From the NCBI GenBank assembly GCA_030725745.1, contig JANRFH010000014.1:1-36434 (forward strand): a stretch of 36,434 nucleotides of DNA. Reading direction: 5' to 3'. A program made the position numbers and the translations under genes. Shown piece after piece: positions 7,856 through 16,516 of the stretch; position 1 is the first letter of the stretch; the number at the start of each line of letters is the position of its first letter. The notes below the pieces were generated by a model. That model was not told the origin of the DNA and did not search any database. It was given only the letters and a program-made list of their open reading frames with translations. This DNA comes from Akkermansiaceae bacterium (lineage in GTDB: Bacteria; Verrucomicrobiota; Verrucomicrobiia; Verrucomicrobiales; Akkermansiaceae).

Positions 7856-9304
7856 ATGAAGCGACCGATCCCGGCCTTCTTTGTCGCGCTCGTTGCTTGT
7901 GCAACGCCGGCTCAAGCTGCTAAAACTTTCGACCTCAGGGACTTCGGAGGTCTTGGTGATGGTGAGACCCTAAATACCACCGCGCTACAAAAGGCAATCG
8001 ATACCTGCACTGATGCTGGCGGCGGGGTGGTTCGGGTACCAGCCGGTCGCTATGTGATCGGCACCGTGGAGATGAAAAGCAACGTGACCCTTTCACTCGA
8101 TCATGGCGCTGAGTTACTGGGCAGCCAAAAGATAGAGGACTATCCCATCGACAAGATTCAGCCGGCACGTGAGGGACAATCCGAGTGCCTTTTCTATGCC
8201 AAGGACGCGATCAACATCAGACTGGAAGGTCTTGGCGTGATCGACGGTCGCGGCACGCCAGATCACTTCCCGAAACGATCGAGAGGAGGTGGCAGGGACA
8301 ATCGCCCGCGACTGTTCCGTTTTGAAAACTGTGAGGATCTGACCTTCTCCGGCCTGACTTACAAAAATCCGGCTTTTTGGGGGATTCACCTAGTCGATTG
8401 CCGCAAGGTGCACTTCACCGGAGTGACAGTCCGCATGCGGAACAACAATTACAACAACGACGGCCTTGATATCGATGGTTGCGAGGACGTGCTCATCGAG
8501 AACTGCGACATTGCCGCCGGCGACGATGGGATCTGCCTGAAGAGTTCGAAAAATCCCTGCCGCCGGATCGTGGTGCGGGACTGTGTCGTCACTAGCAATA
8601 CCGCTGCCCTGAAATTCGGTAGCTCCTCCCACGGTGGATTCATCGATATCGATGTCAGCAATTGTTATTTCTACGACTGCCCGATGGGAGCGATCAAGTT
8701 GCAGTTGGTCGATGGTGGTCAGATGGAGAACGTAACGATTTCACGCATCGTCATGGAAGAAGTCGGTAATCCGATTTTTATCCGTCTGGGAAATCGGGGA
8801 AGTAAATTCACCAAGAACACCAAAACCGGTTCCGACCAAGGGAGTGATGTGCCGCCTGAGGACGTAGGAGTGGGAAGCATCAAGAACATCCGCATCAGCG
8901 ATGTGGTGGCCAAGGTGACAATTGAAGATCGAGAGAAGGCCGCAAATGCTCCTTACAAGAAGCTCAAGGTCGACCAGACGCCTGGGGTGACTGATAAAGA
9001 AAAGTCCAAGGCAGGCCCTATCATGATTACGGGAATTCCAGGACATATGGTGGAAGACGTCGTTCTAGAGAACATTGAGATTTCCTATCCGGGGCATGGT
9101 ACGGAAGCCGATGCCAAGCGTGAGGTGCCCGAGGATATCGCAAAATACCCAGAGCAGTTCTTCTTCGGAGTTCTCCCCTCATGGGGTGCCTACATCCGGC
9201 ATGCCAGAAACATCCAGTTCAAGAACGTGACGATGACCACTCGCGCCGATGATCAGCGCGAGAAAGTTAAGCTCGTCGATGTGGATGGATTCGTCAGCGA
9301 ATAG
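7856..9304 (+). CDS. Secreted GH28 polygalacturonase-type glycosidase
   Basis: The gene encodes 482 residues with signal peptide MKRPIPAFFVALVACATPAQA. A right-handed beta-helix is evident from repeated V/I-x-N/D-C turns. The four GH28 signatures are present: NNDGLDID with Asp202 (usual form NTDG), AAGDDGIC with Asp223-Asp224, SSSHGG with His259, and AIKLQ with Lys281 (usual form RIK). The N-terminus (FDLRDFGGLGDGETLNTTAL) is the usual family opening. GH28 enzymes hydrolyse alpha-galacturonide or related linkages by inversion; members also act on rhamnogalacturonan and xylogalacturonan, so the uronate substrate is open. It lies 30 bp after the sulfatase and is convergent with the next gene, only 10 bp away, with no terminator between. 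Confidence 0.93.
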   Translation: MKRPIPAFFVALVACATPAQAAKTFDLRDFGGLGDGETLNTTALQKAIDTCTDAGGGVVRVPAGRYVIGTVEMKSNVTLSLDHGAELLGSQKIEDYPIDKIQPAREGQSECLFYAKDAINIRLEGLGVIDGRGTPDHFPKRSRGGGRDNRPRLFRFENCEDLTFSGLTYKNPAFWGIHLVDCRKVHFTGVTVRMRNNNYNNDGLDIDGCEDVLIENCDIAAGDDGICLKSSKNPCRRIVVRDCVVTSNTAALKFGSSSHGGFIDIDVSNCYFYDCPMGAIKLQLVDGGQMENVTISRIVMEEVGNPIFIRLGNRGSKFTKNTKTGSDQGSDVPPEDVGVGSIKNIRISDVVAKVTIEDREKAANAPYKKLKVDQTPGVTDKEKSKAGPIMITGIPGHMVEDVVLENIEISYPGHGTEADAKREVPEDIAKYPEQFFFGVLPSWGAYIRHARNIQFKNVTMTTRADDQREKVKLVDVDGFVSE

Positions 9305-9314
9305 GCGAATGGCA

Positions 9315-11138
9315 TCAGCGTTTCCTAAGAAGGACAACCCAATCCTGCTCCAGTGAGTTTGGAGGAAGCCCCAAAGACACCATCTCGGATTGCCCCCGTA
9401 TGGTGCGGGGTTTGCCCTCGATCAAATCCCCTCCGGAACGCGGGTTGAACCATTGAACTGAAAACTCCTGATCCACTCCCCCGGAGAGATTCACTTTGGC
9501 TTCTCCGCCATTTTTCAGGTAGATCAGGTAAGTCCGGCCTTCATCTGCCATCGCCCAATTGTCTTCCTCGTCCGCAAGTTCGTCACTCGGCTTCATGCTG
9601 ACAACTTCATCCGCCAGATGGTCGTTCATGAATCTCGCGGCAATGCCCATCGCTTCCCAGCACTCTTCGTATTTTTCGTAATCGATGTGCTTGACGTCAT
9701 CGCTACCTGCATAGAACTCCATATGTCCTCCCGCGAGAATCGAGCCCCAGATGACTTCCTTGCGTAGGGTGGCGACCAGATTCTCCGCCTTTTTCCCCCA
9801 CCAAGGCTCATCCACCGAGACAACCCATTTGTGCCCGGCCTCGGCGCTTTCGTCATACCACTGCTTCACCTCATCGTGGTTGCTCTGCAGTTTGGGATTC
9901 TTCAAAAATGTCTGAAGGCTTGGCCCCGTGATGTCCTCGTATCCGATGAGCTGAGGAAAGATATCGGCGAACTTTCCGGCTGGGCCATTGTGAACTGAAA
10001 TGTGATCCTTGTAGCAAGTGAGTGCCCTGATCCGGGTGGCAAATTCCTTTCTCTGCTCATGGGTATTGGGTTTCTCAAATCCCGTGCCCTTCGCCTGATT
10101 TTCCTCACCAATATTCCAAGTGATCGCCATATGGTGGCCGAAGCGGGCGATGAGTTCCCTATAGAGAATCTTGCGGGCATTCGAGAAGTCGCCTCCCCCA
10201 TCCCTTTCCTCCAAGTAGTTGGTGTTCTCGGATTCCGAAAACTGGAAATGCACCATCAATCCCATCTTGTCGAAGTGGGTAAAAAGCACCTCCCATTGAG
10301 CCAGCTTGGAAACATCATACACATCGACATCATCCGCTCCAGTCCAAGGCCAGGCTTCTTTGCCATCACCGTAGGCATTCATACACAGGAAGTAGTGCGC
10401 GTTCACGCCTAGGGATGAGAGGTAGTTCACCACCCCGATGATCCCTTTGCCCTTGTCGTCTCCCCATGTTGGATCTCCAGGTTTCCAATGTTTGATCTGG
10501 GGTGAGTATAGATCCTTATCATGGCCGGGTGTGCCATCAAACTCCCCATACTCCAGCAGCACTTCCGGGCTGTTTGCTCCGAGCTTTATGAAATAGTCAC
10601 CATCGGCAAACCGCAGGTAATGCTCGCCGACATATTCCAGTTTTCCCTTCGCCCGGAAATCCTTTCCTGATTTATCCTGAGCCCCGATAACAAACGTTCC
10701 GGTTGCCCCGTCCGGCGCGGTGCCGTGCGTTCCACCAGTCAAGTTTGCCGCCACGTTTTCCCCCGTCACAAAGCTGGCTCGATAAGTCCACTCACCTTCT
10801 TCTCCTCCCGCGAAACGTGCCTTCCATTGGTTTCCGCTGGAGGCGGAGGTATTGGCGGGATCTCCATCGGCATCAAAGAAGCCCGGGACTTTGTATGCTT
10901 TTCCGCTGGGCGAGGTGAATGTCACATCCAGCCTGTGATTCCTGAATGTGGCAGGAGATTCATCGGACAGAGGCCCCTCGAAAACCACCTCGATGCGATG
11001 CCACTTCTTAAAACTCCCGTCTGGATTTTTTTCCCCTTCGATGGAGGAAGTAACGATGGATAGGGGCTTTTCAAATGCATGGCCGAGAGGAGCAAGTAGC
11101 AGGCATGAGAAGAACAGGTGAAGAATTGGGGTTTTCAT
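9315..11138 (-). CDS. DUF5060 glycoside hydrolase with collagen-binding-type C-terminus
   Basis: The gene encodes 607 residues with signal peptide MKTPILHLFFSCLLLAPLGHA. Residues from about 22 to 105 form a DUF5060-type Ig-like domain (RIEVVFEGPLSDE, TYRASF). A TIM-barrel follows: YFIKLGANSPEVLL, then WNIGEENQ with Glu345 as likely acid/base and VSVDEPWW with Glu444 as likely nucleophile. The last 90 residues match the domain Pfam calls putative collagen-binding (MADEGRTYLIYLKNGG ... VQWFNPRSGG), which usually sits behind DUF4038/GH140-like barrels. A retaining exo-glycosidase acting outside the cytoplasm is likely; the sugar is unknown. It begins 12 bp after the stop of the upstream GHL15-like gene, so the two form an operon. 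Confidence 0.85.
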   Translation of the reverse strand: MKTPILHLFFSCLLLAPLGHAFEKPLSIVTSSIEGEKNPDGSFKKWHRIEVVFEGPLSDESPATFRNHRLDVTFTSPSGKAYKVPGFFDADGDPANTSASSGNQWKARFAGGEEGEWTYRASFVTGENVAANLTGGTHGTAPDGATGTFVIGAQDKSGKDFRAKGKLEYVGEHYLRFADGDYFIKLGANSPEVLLEYGEFDGTPGHDKDLYSPQIKHWKPGDPTWGDDKGKGIIGVVNYLSSLGVNAHYFLCMNAYGDGKEAWPWTGADDVDVYDVSKLAQWEVLFTHFDKMGLMVHFQFSESENTNYLEERDGGGDFSNARKILYRELIARFGHHMAITWNIGEENQAKGTGFEKPNTHEQRKEFATRIRALTCYKDHISVHNGPAGKFADIFPQLIGYEDITGPSLQTFLKNPKLQSNHDEVKQWYDESAEAGHKWVVSVDEPWWGKKAENLVATLRKEVIWGSILAGGHMEFYAGSDDVKHIDYEKYEECWEAMGIAARFMNDHLADEVVSMKPSDELADEEDNWAMADEGRTYLIYLKNGGEAKVNLSGGVDQEFSVQWFNPRSGGDLIEGKPRTIRGQSEMVSLGLPPNSLEQDWVVLLRKR

Positions 11139-11150
11139 TAGAGGAATTGT

Positions 11151-12200
11151 TCAATCCGCAGATTTCCAAGCGATAGACGAGGTTTTCTCCTTCAGATCCA
11201 AATCGACGACACAGTTTTCAAATTCCCTGTGATAGGAGTATCCATCTTTGGTGGCCTTGCCCAATGGCTTGCCGATTTTCTTACCGAAGTCATCATGCCA
11301 GGTCATCAGTGATTCCTGGTTCCAGAGGTGGGCGCCTTCATCCACCCAACGGTAATAGGCGTTGTCATTGGCCACGATGAGGTAAGCCGCATGACTGAAG
11401 TTGTGGGTTTTGCTCCACCCGTCATGTGCGGAAAAGCAGACGAACATCTTGTCGTTCGGGATCTGCAGGCAGGTATCAATCATGGTCTGGCCAGCAATCA
11501 CACTATCGCATGTGTGACGAAACCAACTATCGATGAAGACACCATCCACTTTGTCGAGCATCTCGATACCATCATACATTCCGTCACGATCTTTATTGAG
11601 TATGAATCCGTTGATCAGTCTGAACCCGGTCATCTTCGAAACGATGTATGAGACATTGGGTTTGTGTTTCCGAACTGCAGTGCGCCAGCCATCGATGAAA
11701 ATTCCTTGGAGATCGCTTTCGTCGCAATTCCGGTTTGTCGTCTCCACATACCAGTCGTTTTCCGCCTTAAGGTGAAGATTCAGGTGCGTCGCCACGCCTT
11801 TGTCATTTTTGATAAAATATTCAGGATGCTCTTTGAATGCTAGAGCTTCGGACTCGAACCATTTGCAGTAGGCTGCGCTAATACTGTAAATCATCAGCGG
11901 CTTGCACTTCGGATTCTGCTTGATGAGTCGCGTCGCCGTCAAATGGCTGGTTTTTTCATGGGATGGATCAGGATGAACCGAGCGCATATGCGGCTTCTCA
12001 ATGGTGAAAAACTCGAAGTTATCTTTTATCCATTTATATTGCTCATCTGTAAAATCGCCACCGCTGTAGGAATGGCCGTAAAGACGCGTCTTAGTCCATT
12101 CGCCGGCATAGCAAGGTTCTGCATTTGCTGAAGTACCGGTCAACAGAACCAGCAATGTACTTAAGTGAATCAACCGACTGCTGAAATTGAAAATTCTCAT
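11151..12200 (-). CDS. Secreted GHL15-like putative glycoside hydrolase
   Basis: The gene encodes 349 residues. The ATG at 12200 was preferred over an in-frame ATG 17 codons upstream because it opens a normal signal peptide (MRIFNFSSRLIHLSTLLVLL, cut after SANA). The body looks like a TIM barrel with strand ends KPLMIYSI, LQGIFIDGW and VDGVFIDSWF, and an exposed Trp-rich end (HLWNQESLMTWHDDF). Order and motifs recall the hypothetical glycosyl hydrolase family 15 (GHL15), an uncharacterised clan in which a strand-end Asp such as that of FIDGW or FIDSW may be catalytic. I cannot name the substrate. It is the first gene of a minus-strand pair with the DUF5060 enzyme and is divergent from the second GH29, with a 210-bp control region between. 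Confidence 0.65.
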   Translation of the reverse strand: MRIFNFSSRLIHLSTLLVLLTGTSANAEPCYAGEWTKTRLYGHSYSGGDFTDEQYKWIKDNFEFFTIEKPHMRSVHPDPSHEKTSHLTATRLIKQNPKCKPLMIYSISAAYCKWFESEALAFKEHPEYFIKNDKGVATHLNLHLKAENDWYVETTNRNCDESDLQGIFIDGWRTAVRKHKPNVSYIVSKMTGFRLINGFILNKDRDGMYDGIEMLDKVDGVFIDSWFRHTCDSVIAGQTMIDTCLQIPNDKMFVCFSAHDGWSKTHNFSHAAYLIVANDNAYYRWVDEGAHLWNQESLMTWHDDFGKKIGKPLGKATKDGYSYHREFENCVVDLDLKEKTSSIAWKSAD

Positions 12201-12410
12201 CGTCAATAAATATTTTTGGGGATGTATTTGCAGGTTTTCAAACGAACCCATTGGCCTTAAAAGTAGTTTCTAGGTTCGCTTAGCCAAGAATTTTGCAAAT
12301 TCAGACTCGGGAGAAACATGCCCAGGCTACATATGGTTGCCGTGTCATCAGAATGAGTTACGGAGACACTTGACCTTGAGCAATCGATCTTTGAATCTAA
12401 AACGTATTCT

Positions 12411-14264
12411 ATGAATTCAAGAACAAGACAAAACATGATTACAAAAGCTTCTGCAACGGCTCTTGCACTCCTCTTTGCCTTTCCTGTGATGGCCGAGCCA
12501 GAAAAGGAGAAGGGCATGGACGAAATGTGGGGAGAGGATAAAGTTTCAATCAAAGCAGACCACCCCGGGCTGAAGTGGTTCGAAGATGACAAGTATGCGA
12601 TGTTCATCCACTGGGGCGTTTACTCGCAGATGGCCGGTGTCTGGAAGGAAAAGACCTACTACGGTATCGGAGAATGGATTATGCACATGGCTGAGATCCC
12701 AGTAGAGGACTACAAAGCTGCTGCAAAAGATTTCAATCCCGATAAGTTCGATGCGACAGAGTTTGTGAAGCTCGCAAAGGCTGCAGGGATGAAAACGATC
12801 GTCATCACGGCAAAGCACCACGAGGGCTTTGCGATGTTTGATTCGAAGGCTAGCGATTTCACCATCACCAAGGCGACACCCTACGAGGGAGACCTGATGA
12901 AAGAACTCGCGGATGCCTGTAAAGCTGAAGGCATGCGCTTTGGCTTCTACTACTCGCAGAATCAGGATTGGACTGAACCCTATGGTGGCAACTACAAAGG
13001 AGAGCGTCCGGAAGGTTACACACCCGCAGACTTCGACATCTATTTTGAAGAAAAGGTCGTGCCACAGGTGACTGAGCTTCTGACGAACTATGGGCCTATT
13101 TCAATTATCTGGTTCGATACCCCAGGTGGTATGGACAAGAAATACAGCGGCAAGCTCATGGAGCTTGTGACAAAGCTCCAGCCAGAATGTCTAGTCAATA
13201 GCCGTATCGGCGGAGGCTACGGTGATTATGTCTCGCTAGGCGATATGCACATACCGCCAGTACGCCCTGATGTGGGTGTTTGGGAAACTGTGGATACCAC
13301 AAATGATTCCTGGGCTTATGCCTGGTATGATGAGAACTGGAAGTCACCTAAGCTAATTTGCGAACGCCTAGTGCAAGTCGCTGCTCGTGGTGGTTCATAC
13401 ATGCTCAACGTTGGCCCCAAAGGAGACGGCTCGCTCCCTGAGAAAGCTGTTGAGACTCTGATTGCCTCCGGTGATTGGATCAAGGCGCATGGGGAAGCCA
13501 TCTACGGCACGAAGGCATCACCCTTTGACCAAGGTTTCAGCTGGGGAGATATTACCTCCAAGGGCAACGACCTCTACCTGCATGTATTTGACTGGCCTGA
13601 AAAGGGTGTTCTACGCCTCGCGGACTTGGGCGCAAATGTGACATCAGCTTCACTGCTGCACGATTCATCGGAAGTGAAATTCACCCAAGAGGGCTCCGTT
13701 TTTGAAGTTAATCTTGGCTCTCAGGTCGGGCGTGAACTTCCTATGATCACAGTAGTAAAACTGACTCTCGATGCTCCTGCTAAAGTGGGAAGCCAAGCGA
13801 CTCAGATCGATGGCCTTACCCCTGCCACACTTCTTGCAGAGATGTCGAAGCCGGAAGGCTGTAAAGTAAATGAGCGACGCTGGATGGAGAAATTCGGCGA
13901 GTGGAAGCACGATTACTATGTCGAAAAATGGGGATCTACAGATGCCAAAGCAACTTGGGACATTAATGTTCTCGAAGCTGGAGATTACCTCGTCAGCGTC
14001 GAATATTCCTGCGAAAACGAAGCGGCTGATTCCGAGTGGGTTCTGTCCTGCGGCGATGACAGCATCACCTTTGTCAGCCTTGAGTCCGGCTTCGATTCGA
14101 CAAAATCATTCCAGCCCGGCCCACCGCGTCAGCGCAACTTCGCGGTCACTCTGGGAGTGCTGAACATCGCCAAGGAAGGCATCAACCAGCTGCAGGTCAC
14201 GCCACGTAACCTCATCGGAAAGGGAATTGGTCTGAAAGGCATCACCTTGAAGCCATACCGTTAA
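12411..14264 (+). CDS. Secreted GH29 alpha-L-fucosidase, canonical type
   Basis: The gene encodes 617 residues; an in-frame ATG at 12435 (MITKASATALALLFAF) may be the true start of the signal peptide. The GH29 core is canonical: YAMFIHWGVYSQMAGVW, ITAKHHEGFAMFDS, FGFYYSQNQDW, and LLTNYGPISIIWFDTPGG, whose Asp (residue 236 from 12411) is the predicted nucleophile. YMLNVGPKGDG closes the barrel. A short beta-sandwich follows, as in other GH29 enzymes. Residues from about 460 onward contain an additional domain (GDYLVSVEYSC ... IGLKGITLKPYR) that looks like a carbohydrate-binding module. It differs clearly from the GH29 at 4235, so the two probably attack different fucose linkages. It ends 28 bp before a good terminator. 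Confidence 0.95.
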   Translation: MNSRTRQNMITKASATALALLFAFPVMAEPEKEKGMDEMWGEDKVSIKADHPGLKWFEDDKYAMFIHWGVYSQMAGVWKEKTYYGIGEWIMHMAEIPVEDYKAAAKDFNPDKFDATEFVKLAKAAGMKTIVITAKHHEGFAMFDSKASDFTITKATPYEGDLMKELADACKAEGMRFGFYYSQNQDWTEPYGGNYKGERPEGYTPADFDIYFEEKVVPQVTELLTNYGPISIIWFDTPGGMDKKYSGKLMELVTKLQPECLVNSRIGGGYGDYVSLGDMHIPPVRPDVGVWETVDTTNDSWAYAWYDENWKSPKLICERLVQVAARGGSYMLNVGPKGDGSLPEKAVETLIASGDWIKAHGEAIYGTKASPFDQGFSWGDITSKGNDLYLHVFDWPEKGVLRLADLGANVTSASLLHDSSEVKFTQEGSVFEVNLGSQVGRELPMITVVKLTLDAPAKVGSQATQIDGLTPATLLAEMSKPEGCKVNERRWMEKFGEWKHDYYVEKWGSTDAKATWDINVLEAGDYLVSVEYSCENEAADSEWVLSCGDDSITFVSLESGFDSTKSFQPGPPRQRNFAVTLGVLNIAKEGINQLQVTPRNLIGKGIGLKGITLKPYR

Positions 14265-14292
14265 TTGGATCCTGAGAATTGTATCTTCACTG

Positions 14293-14326
14293 ACCGGCAG
14301 GAATTCTAAGTCCCTGCCGGTTTTTT
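14293..14326 (+). terminator. Intrinsic terminator after second GH29
   Basis: ACCGGCAGG at 14293-14301 pairs perfectly with CCTGCCGGT at 14313-14321 around an 11-nt loop, followed by Ts to 14326. It separates the GH29 transcript from the GH36-type gene downstream. Confidence 0.9.
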
Positions 14327-14460
14327 GCGTAACACAGATGCCCCAGCCGCCAATCCGGTTTGCCCACCGAACGCATGCCAAGCCAAGCGTAAAAATCCAC
14401 CTACCTGATCTACTTTCAAAAAAAGCTTACACTCCCAGAACATTTAGCAAAAAGTCACAT

Positions 14461-16509
14461 ATGAAATTGAATCCCATTCTACTTACCTTGACGGCCTTTC
14501 TAGGGCACCTTCCGCTTCATGCTGAATCGCTAACCATCACTGGCAATGCGACAGGTTTACTCAAGGAAACCGTTTCCGATCTGAAGTCAGGTAAAGACGG
14601 CACAGGGCTCACCCAAGAGGTGGAACTCCCGGAATTCACACGCGGTGCCTACTACCGCCCGCACTCCGCATCCACGGCGGCGGGTAATCGTGTTGAAGCA
14701 GTAGCTTTCACGTCGATCGCGGAACTCGAGGCCTACCAACCTTCCAAAACTCGTAAGGCTCACAACAAAGTCCAAGAAGGCCAGTTCATTCTGCTAGAGC
14801 TGAAGGACGGTCGCTATCTCGCGCTCTTGCCGATGACTTCCGAGAAGGTCTATGGGCAGTTTTTCCTCAAGGACGGAAAGCTTCTCTTGAAAACCGGCAA
14901 CTTCGGAACCGATGCAGTGAACGGCGAGATCCCATTGATCTGCTGGGCTTACGGCGAGTCCCCCTACTCCGCTACAGAGGCAGTCTGGAAACAGGTGTTT
15001 GCATCCGGTTATGTGGCCGCACAGCCGCGCGCGAGCAAGACCTACCCCGAGGAACCCTACGGCTATCTCGGCTGGTGCTCGTGGGAGTTTTATAAAACAA
15101 AAATTTCCGAAAAAATCATCTCGGATGCATTTCATACAATCGAAGACAACAGCGCACCGATCCGCTGGTTGATGGTGGATGATGGTTATCTGGATGAGAA
15201 AGGCCGCAAGCTCATCAGCTTCGGAGTGGACAAGAAGAAATTCCCGAATGGCTGGGATCCGATTATGGATCTCAAAGACCCGGAAAAAATCAAGTGGGTC
15301 GGAGTATGGCGAAACTTCGGAGGTTACATGAGTGGTGTATCATCAGCGAATACGATGAAAGATCTGAAGCCCTACCTGAAGCCAGTTAAAAAGAAGGGCA
15401 CGGTAATGGCCTATGGCGGCAAAGAGGCGGCAAACGCCTTCTACGACGCTATGGTTTCCGATACCAAAGAAAGCGGATTCAATTTCGTAAAAGTCGATTT
15501 CCAAGCCCGCACCTTCGATCACTACAAAGGCATGCCCGACCCGATCGGTGCGATGCGTGCGAACAATGAGGCGCTGGAAAACGCCACGCACAAGATGGGC
15601 ATCCCACTGCTGAACTGTATCGCACAGCACAACATCAATTCCCTACAAACAAAATACAGCACCCTGACCCGTTCCAGCCCAGATTACAACCAGTCCGACA
15701 AGGACAAGAACAAGTGCAACACCTACCAGAGCTTCGCCAACCACCTGTGGATGGGGCAGACAGTCTGGGGTGACCTAGATATGTTCCACACCCACGATGA
15801 GCGCGATGTGAAGCCGATGGCCATCGCACGCGCGATATCCGGCGGGCCGGTATACATTTCCGACGAGCCTTCGAAGATTGTCCCTGAAGTGCTAGTCCCC
15901 TTCGCATACGAGGACGGGAAACTGCTGCGCACAGCAGCACCGGCAACACTGCTGCCGGAGAGCTTTTTCATCCATCCGTTCCGCGACGAAAACGTCTTCC
16001 GCGTGATCGCACCGATGGAAGACGGGGTGGCCGCCATCGCGCTGTTCAATTTCACCGAAGGTGGCAAGGCGCTCAGCGGTGGATTCAACACAAAGGACTA
16101 CACCTACGCCGGCGAGTTGCTCCAGCCAAACACAGGCGCGTGGAGTTCCCCTGAGGAAGGTCTTGTGGTTTATGATCGCGAAGCGAAATCGGCAGTCGAT
16201 CTGGCGGATGGTTTCACCACCGAGATCCCTAACTTCGATGCAAAATTGTTCCTACTCTATCCAAAAACCAATGGCTGGGCAGTGATCGGCCGCACTGACA
16301 AATATCTCCCTGCAGTAGCGGTGAAGGTAAAATCTGCTGACAATGATCAGATCGTTTTCACATTGAAGGAGTCCGGCCCCTTGGCGATCTGGAGCGAGAA
16401 AGGGGCACCGAAGATGGAAGGAGCCACCTTCAAGTCCATCGGCGAAAATCTCTACTTTGCGGATCTACCGGTGAAAGCCGGTGAACTGGAAGTCACCGTC
16501 ACCCGCTGA
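14461..16509 (+). CDS. Secreted raffinose-synthase (Sip1)-type GH36 alpha-galactosidase
   Basis: The gene encodes 682 residues. The ATG at 14461 starts a signal peptide (MKLNPILLTLTAFLGHLPLHA); codons upstream in the same frame are non-coding. Family motifs of the raffinose synthase/seed imbibition group within GH36 are clear: YGYLGWCSWEFYKTKIS, WLMVDDGYLDEKGRKL, VGVWRNFGGY and FVKVDFQ with the predicted nucleophile Asp346. RSSPDYNQ has Asp408 as a likely acid/base, and WGDLDMFHTHD follows. Plant members transfer galactose; secreted bacterial members are better read as alpha-galactosidases, but transfer cannot be excluded. It has its own intergenic region after a terminator, and ends 7 bp before a convergent dehydrogenase gene. 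It fits removal of alpha-galactose from the glycan attacked by the neighbouring enzymes. Confidence 0.88.
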   Translation: MKLNPILLTLTAFLGHLPLHAESLTITGNATGLLKETVSDLKSGKDGTGLTQEVELPEFTRGAYYRPHSASTAAGNRVEAVAFTSIAELEAYQPSKTRKAHNKVQEGQFILLELKDGRYLALLPMTSEKVYGQFFLKDGKLLLKTGNFGTDAVNGEIPLICWAYGESPYSATEAVWKQVFASGYVAAQPRASKTYPEEPYGYLGWCSWEFYKTKISEKIISDAFHTIEDNSAPIRWLMVDDGYLDEKGRKLISFGVDKKKFPNGWDPIMDLKDPEKIKWVGVWRNFGGYMSGVSSANTMKDLKPYLKPVKKKGTVMAYGGKEAANAFYDAMVSDTKESGFNFVKVDFQARTFDHYKGMPDPIGAMRANNEALENATHKMGIPLLNCIAQHNINSLQTKYSTLTRSSPDYNQSDKDKNKCNTYQSFANHLWMGQTVWGDLDMFHTHDERDVKPMAIARAISGGPVYISDEPSKIVPEVLVPFAYEDGKLLRTAAPATLLPESFFIHPFRDENVFRVIAPMEDGVAAIALFNFTEGGKALSGGFNTKDYTYAGELLQPNTGAWSSPEEGLVVYDREAKSAVDLADGFTTEIPNFDAKLFLLYPKTNGWAVIGRTDKYLPAVAVKVKSADNDQIVFTLKESGPLAIWSEKGAPKMEGATFKSIGENLYFADLPVKAGELEVTVTR

Positions 16510-16516
16510 AGGCTCT

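Noticed and set aside
12370-12398. TTGACC with a 17-nt spacer before the second GH29
   Set aside because: The -10 position (GAATCT) matches the consensus at only two bases, so I do not call a promoter.
12257-12607. Minus-strand frame of 116 codons in the GHL15-GH29 divergent region
   Set aside because: It overlaps the start of the GH29 gene antisense and has no start context or motif; the intergenic part looks like a control region.
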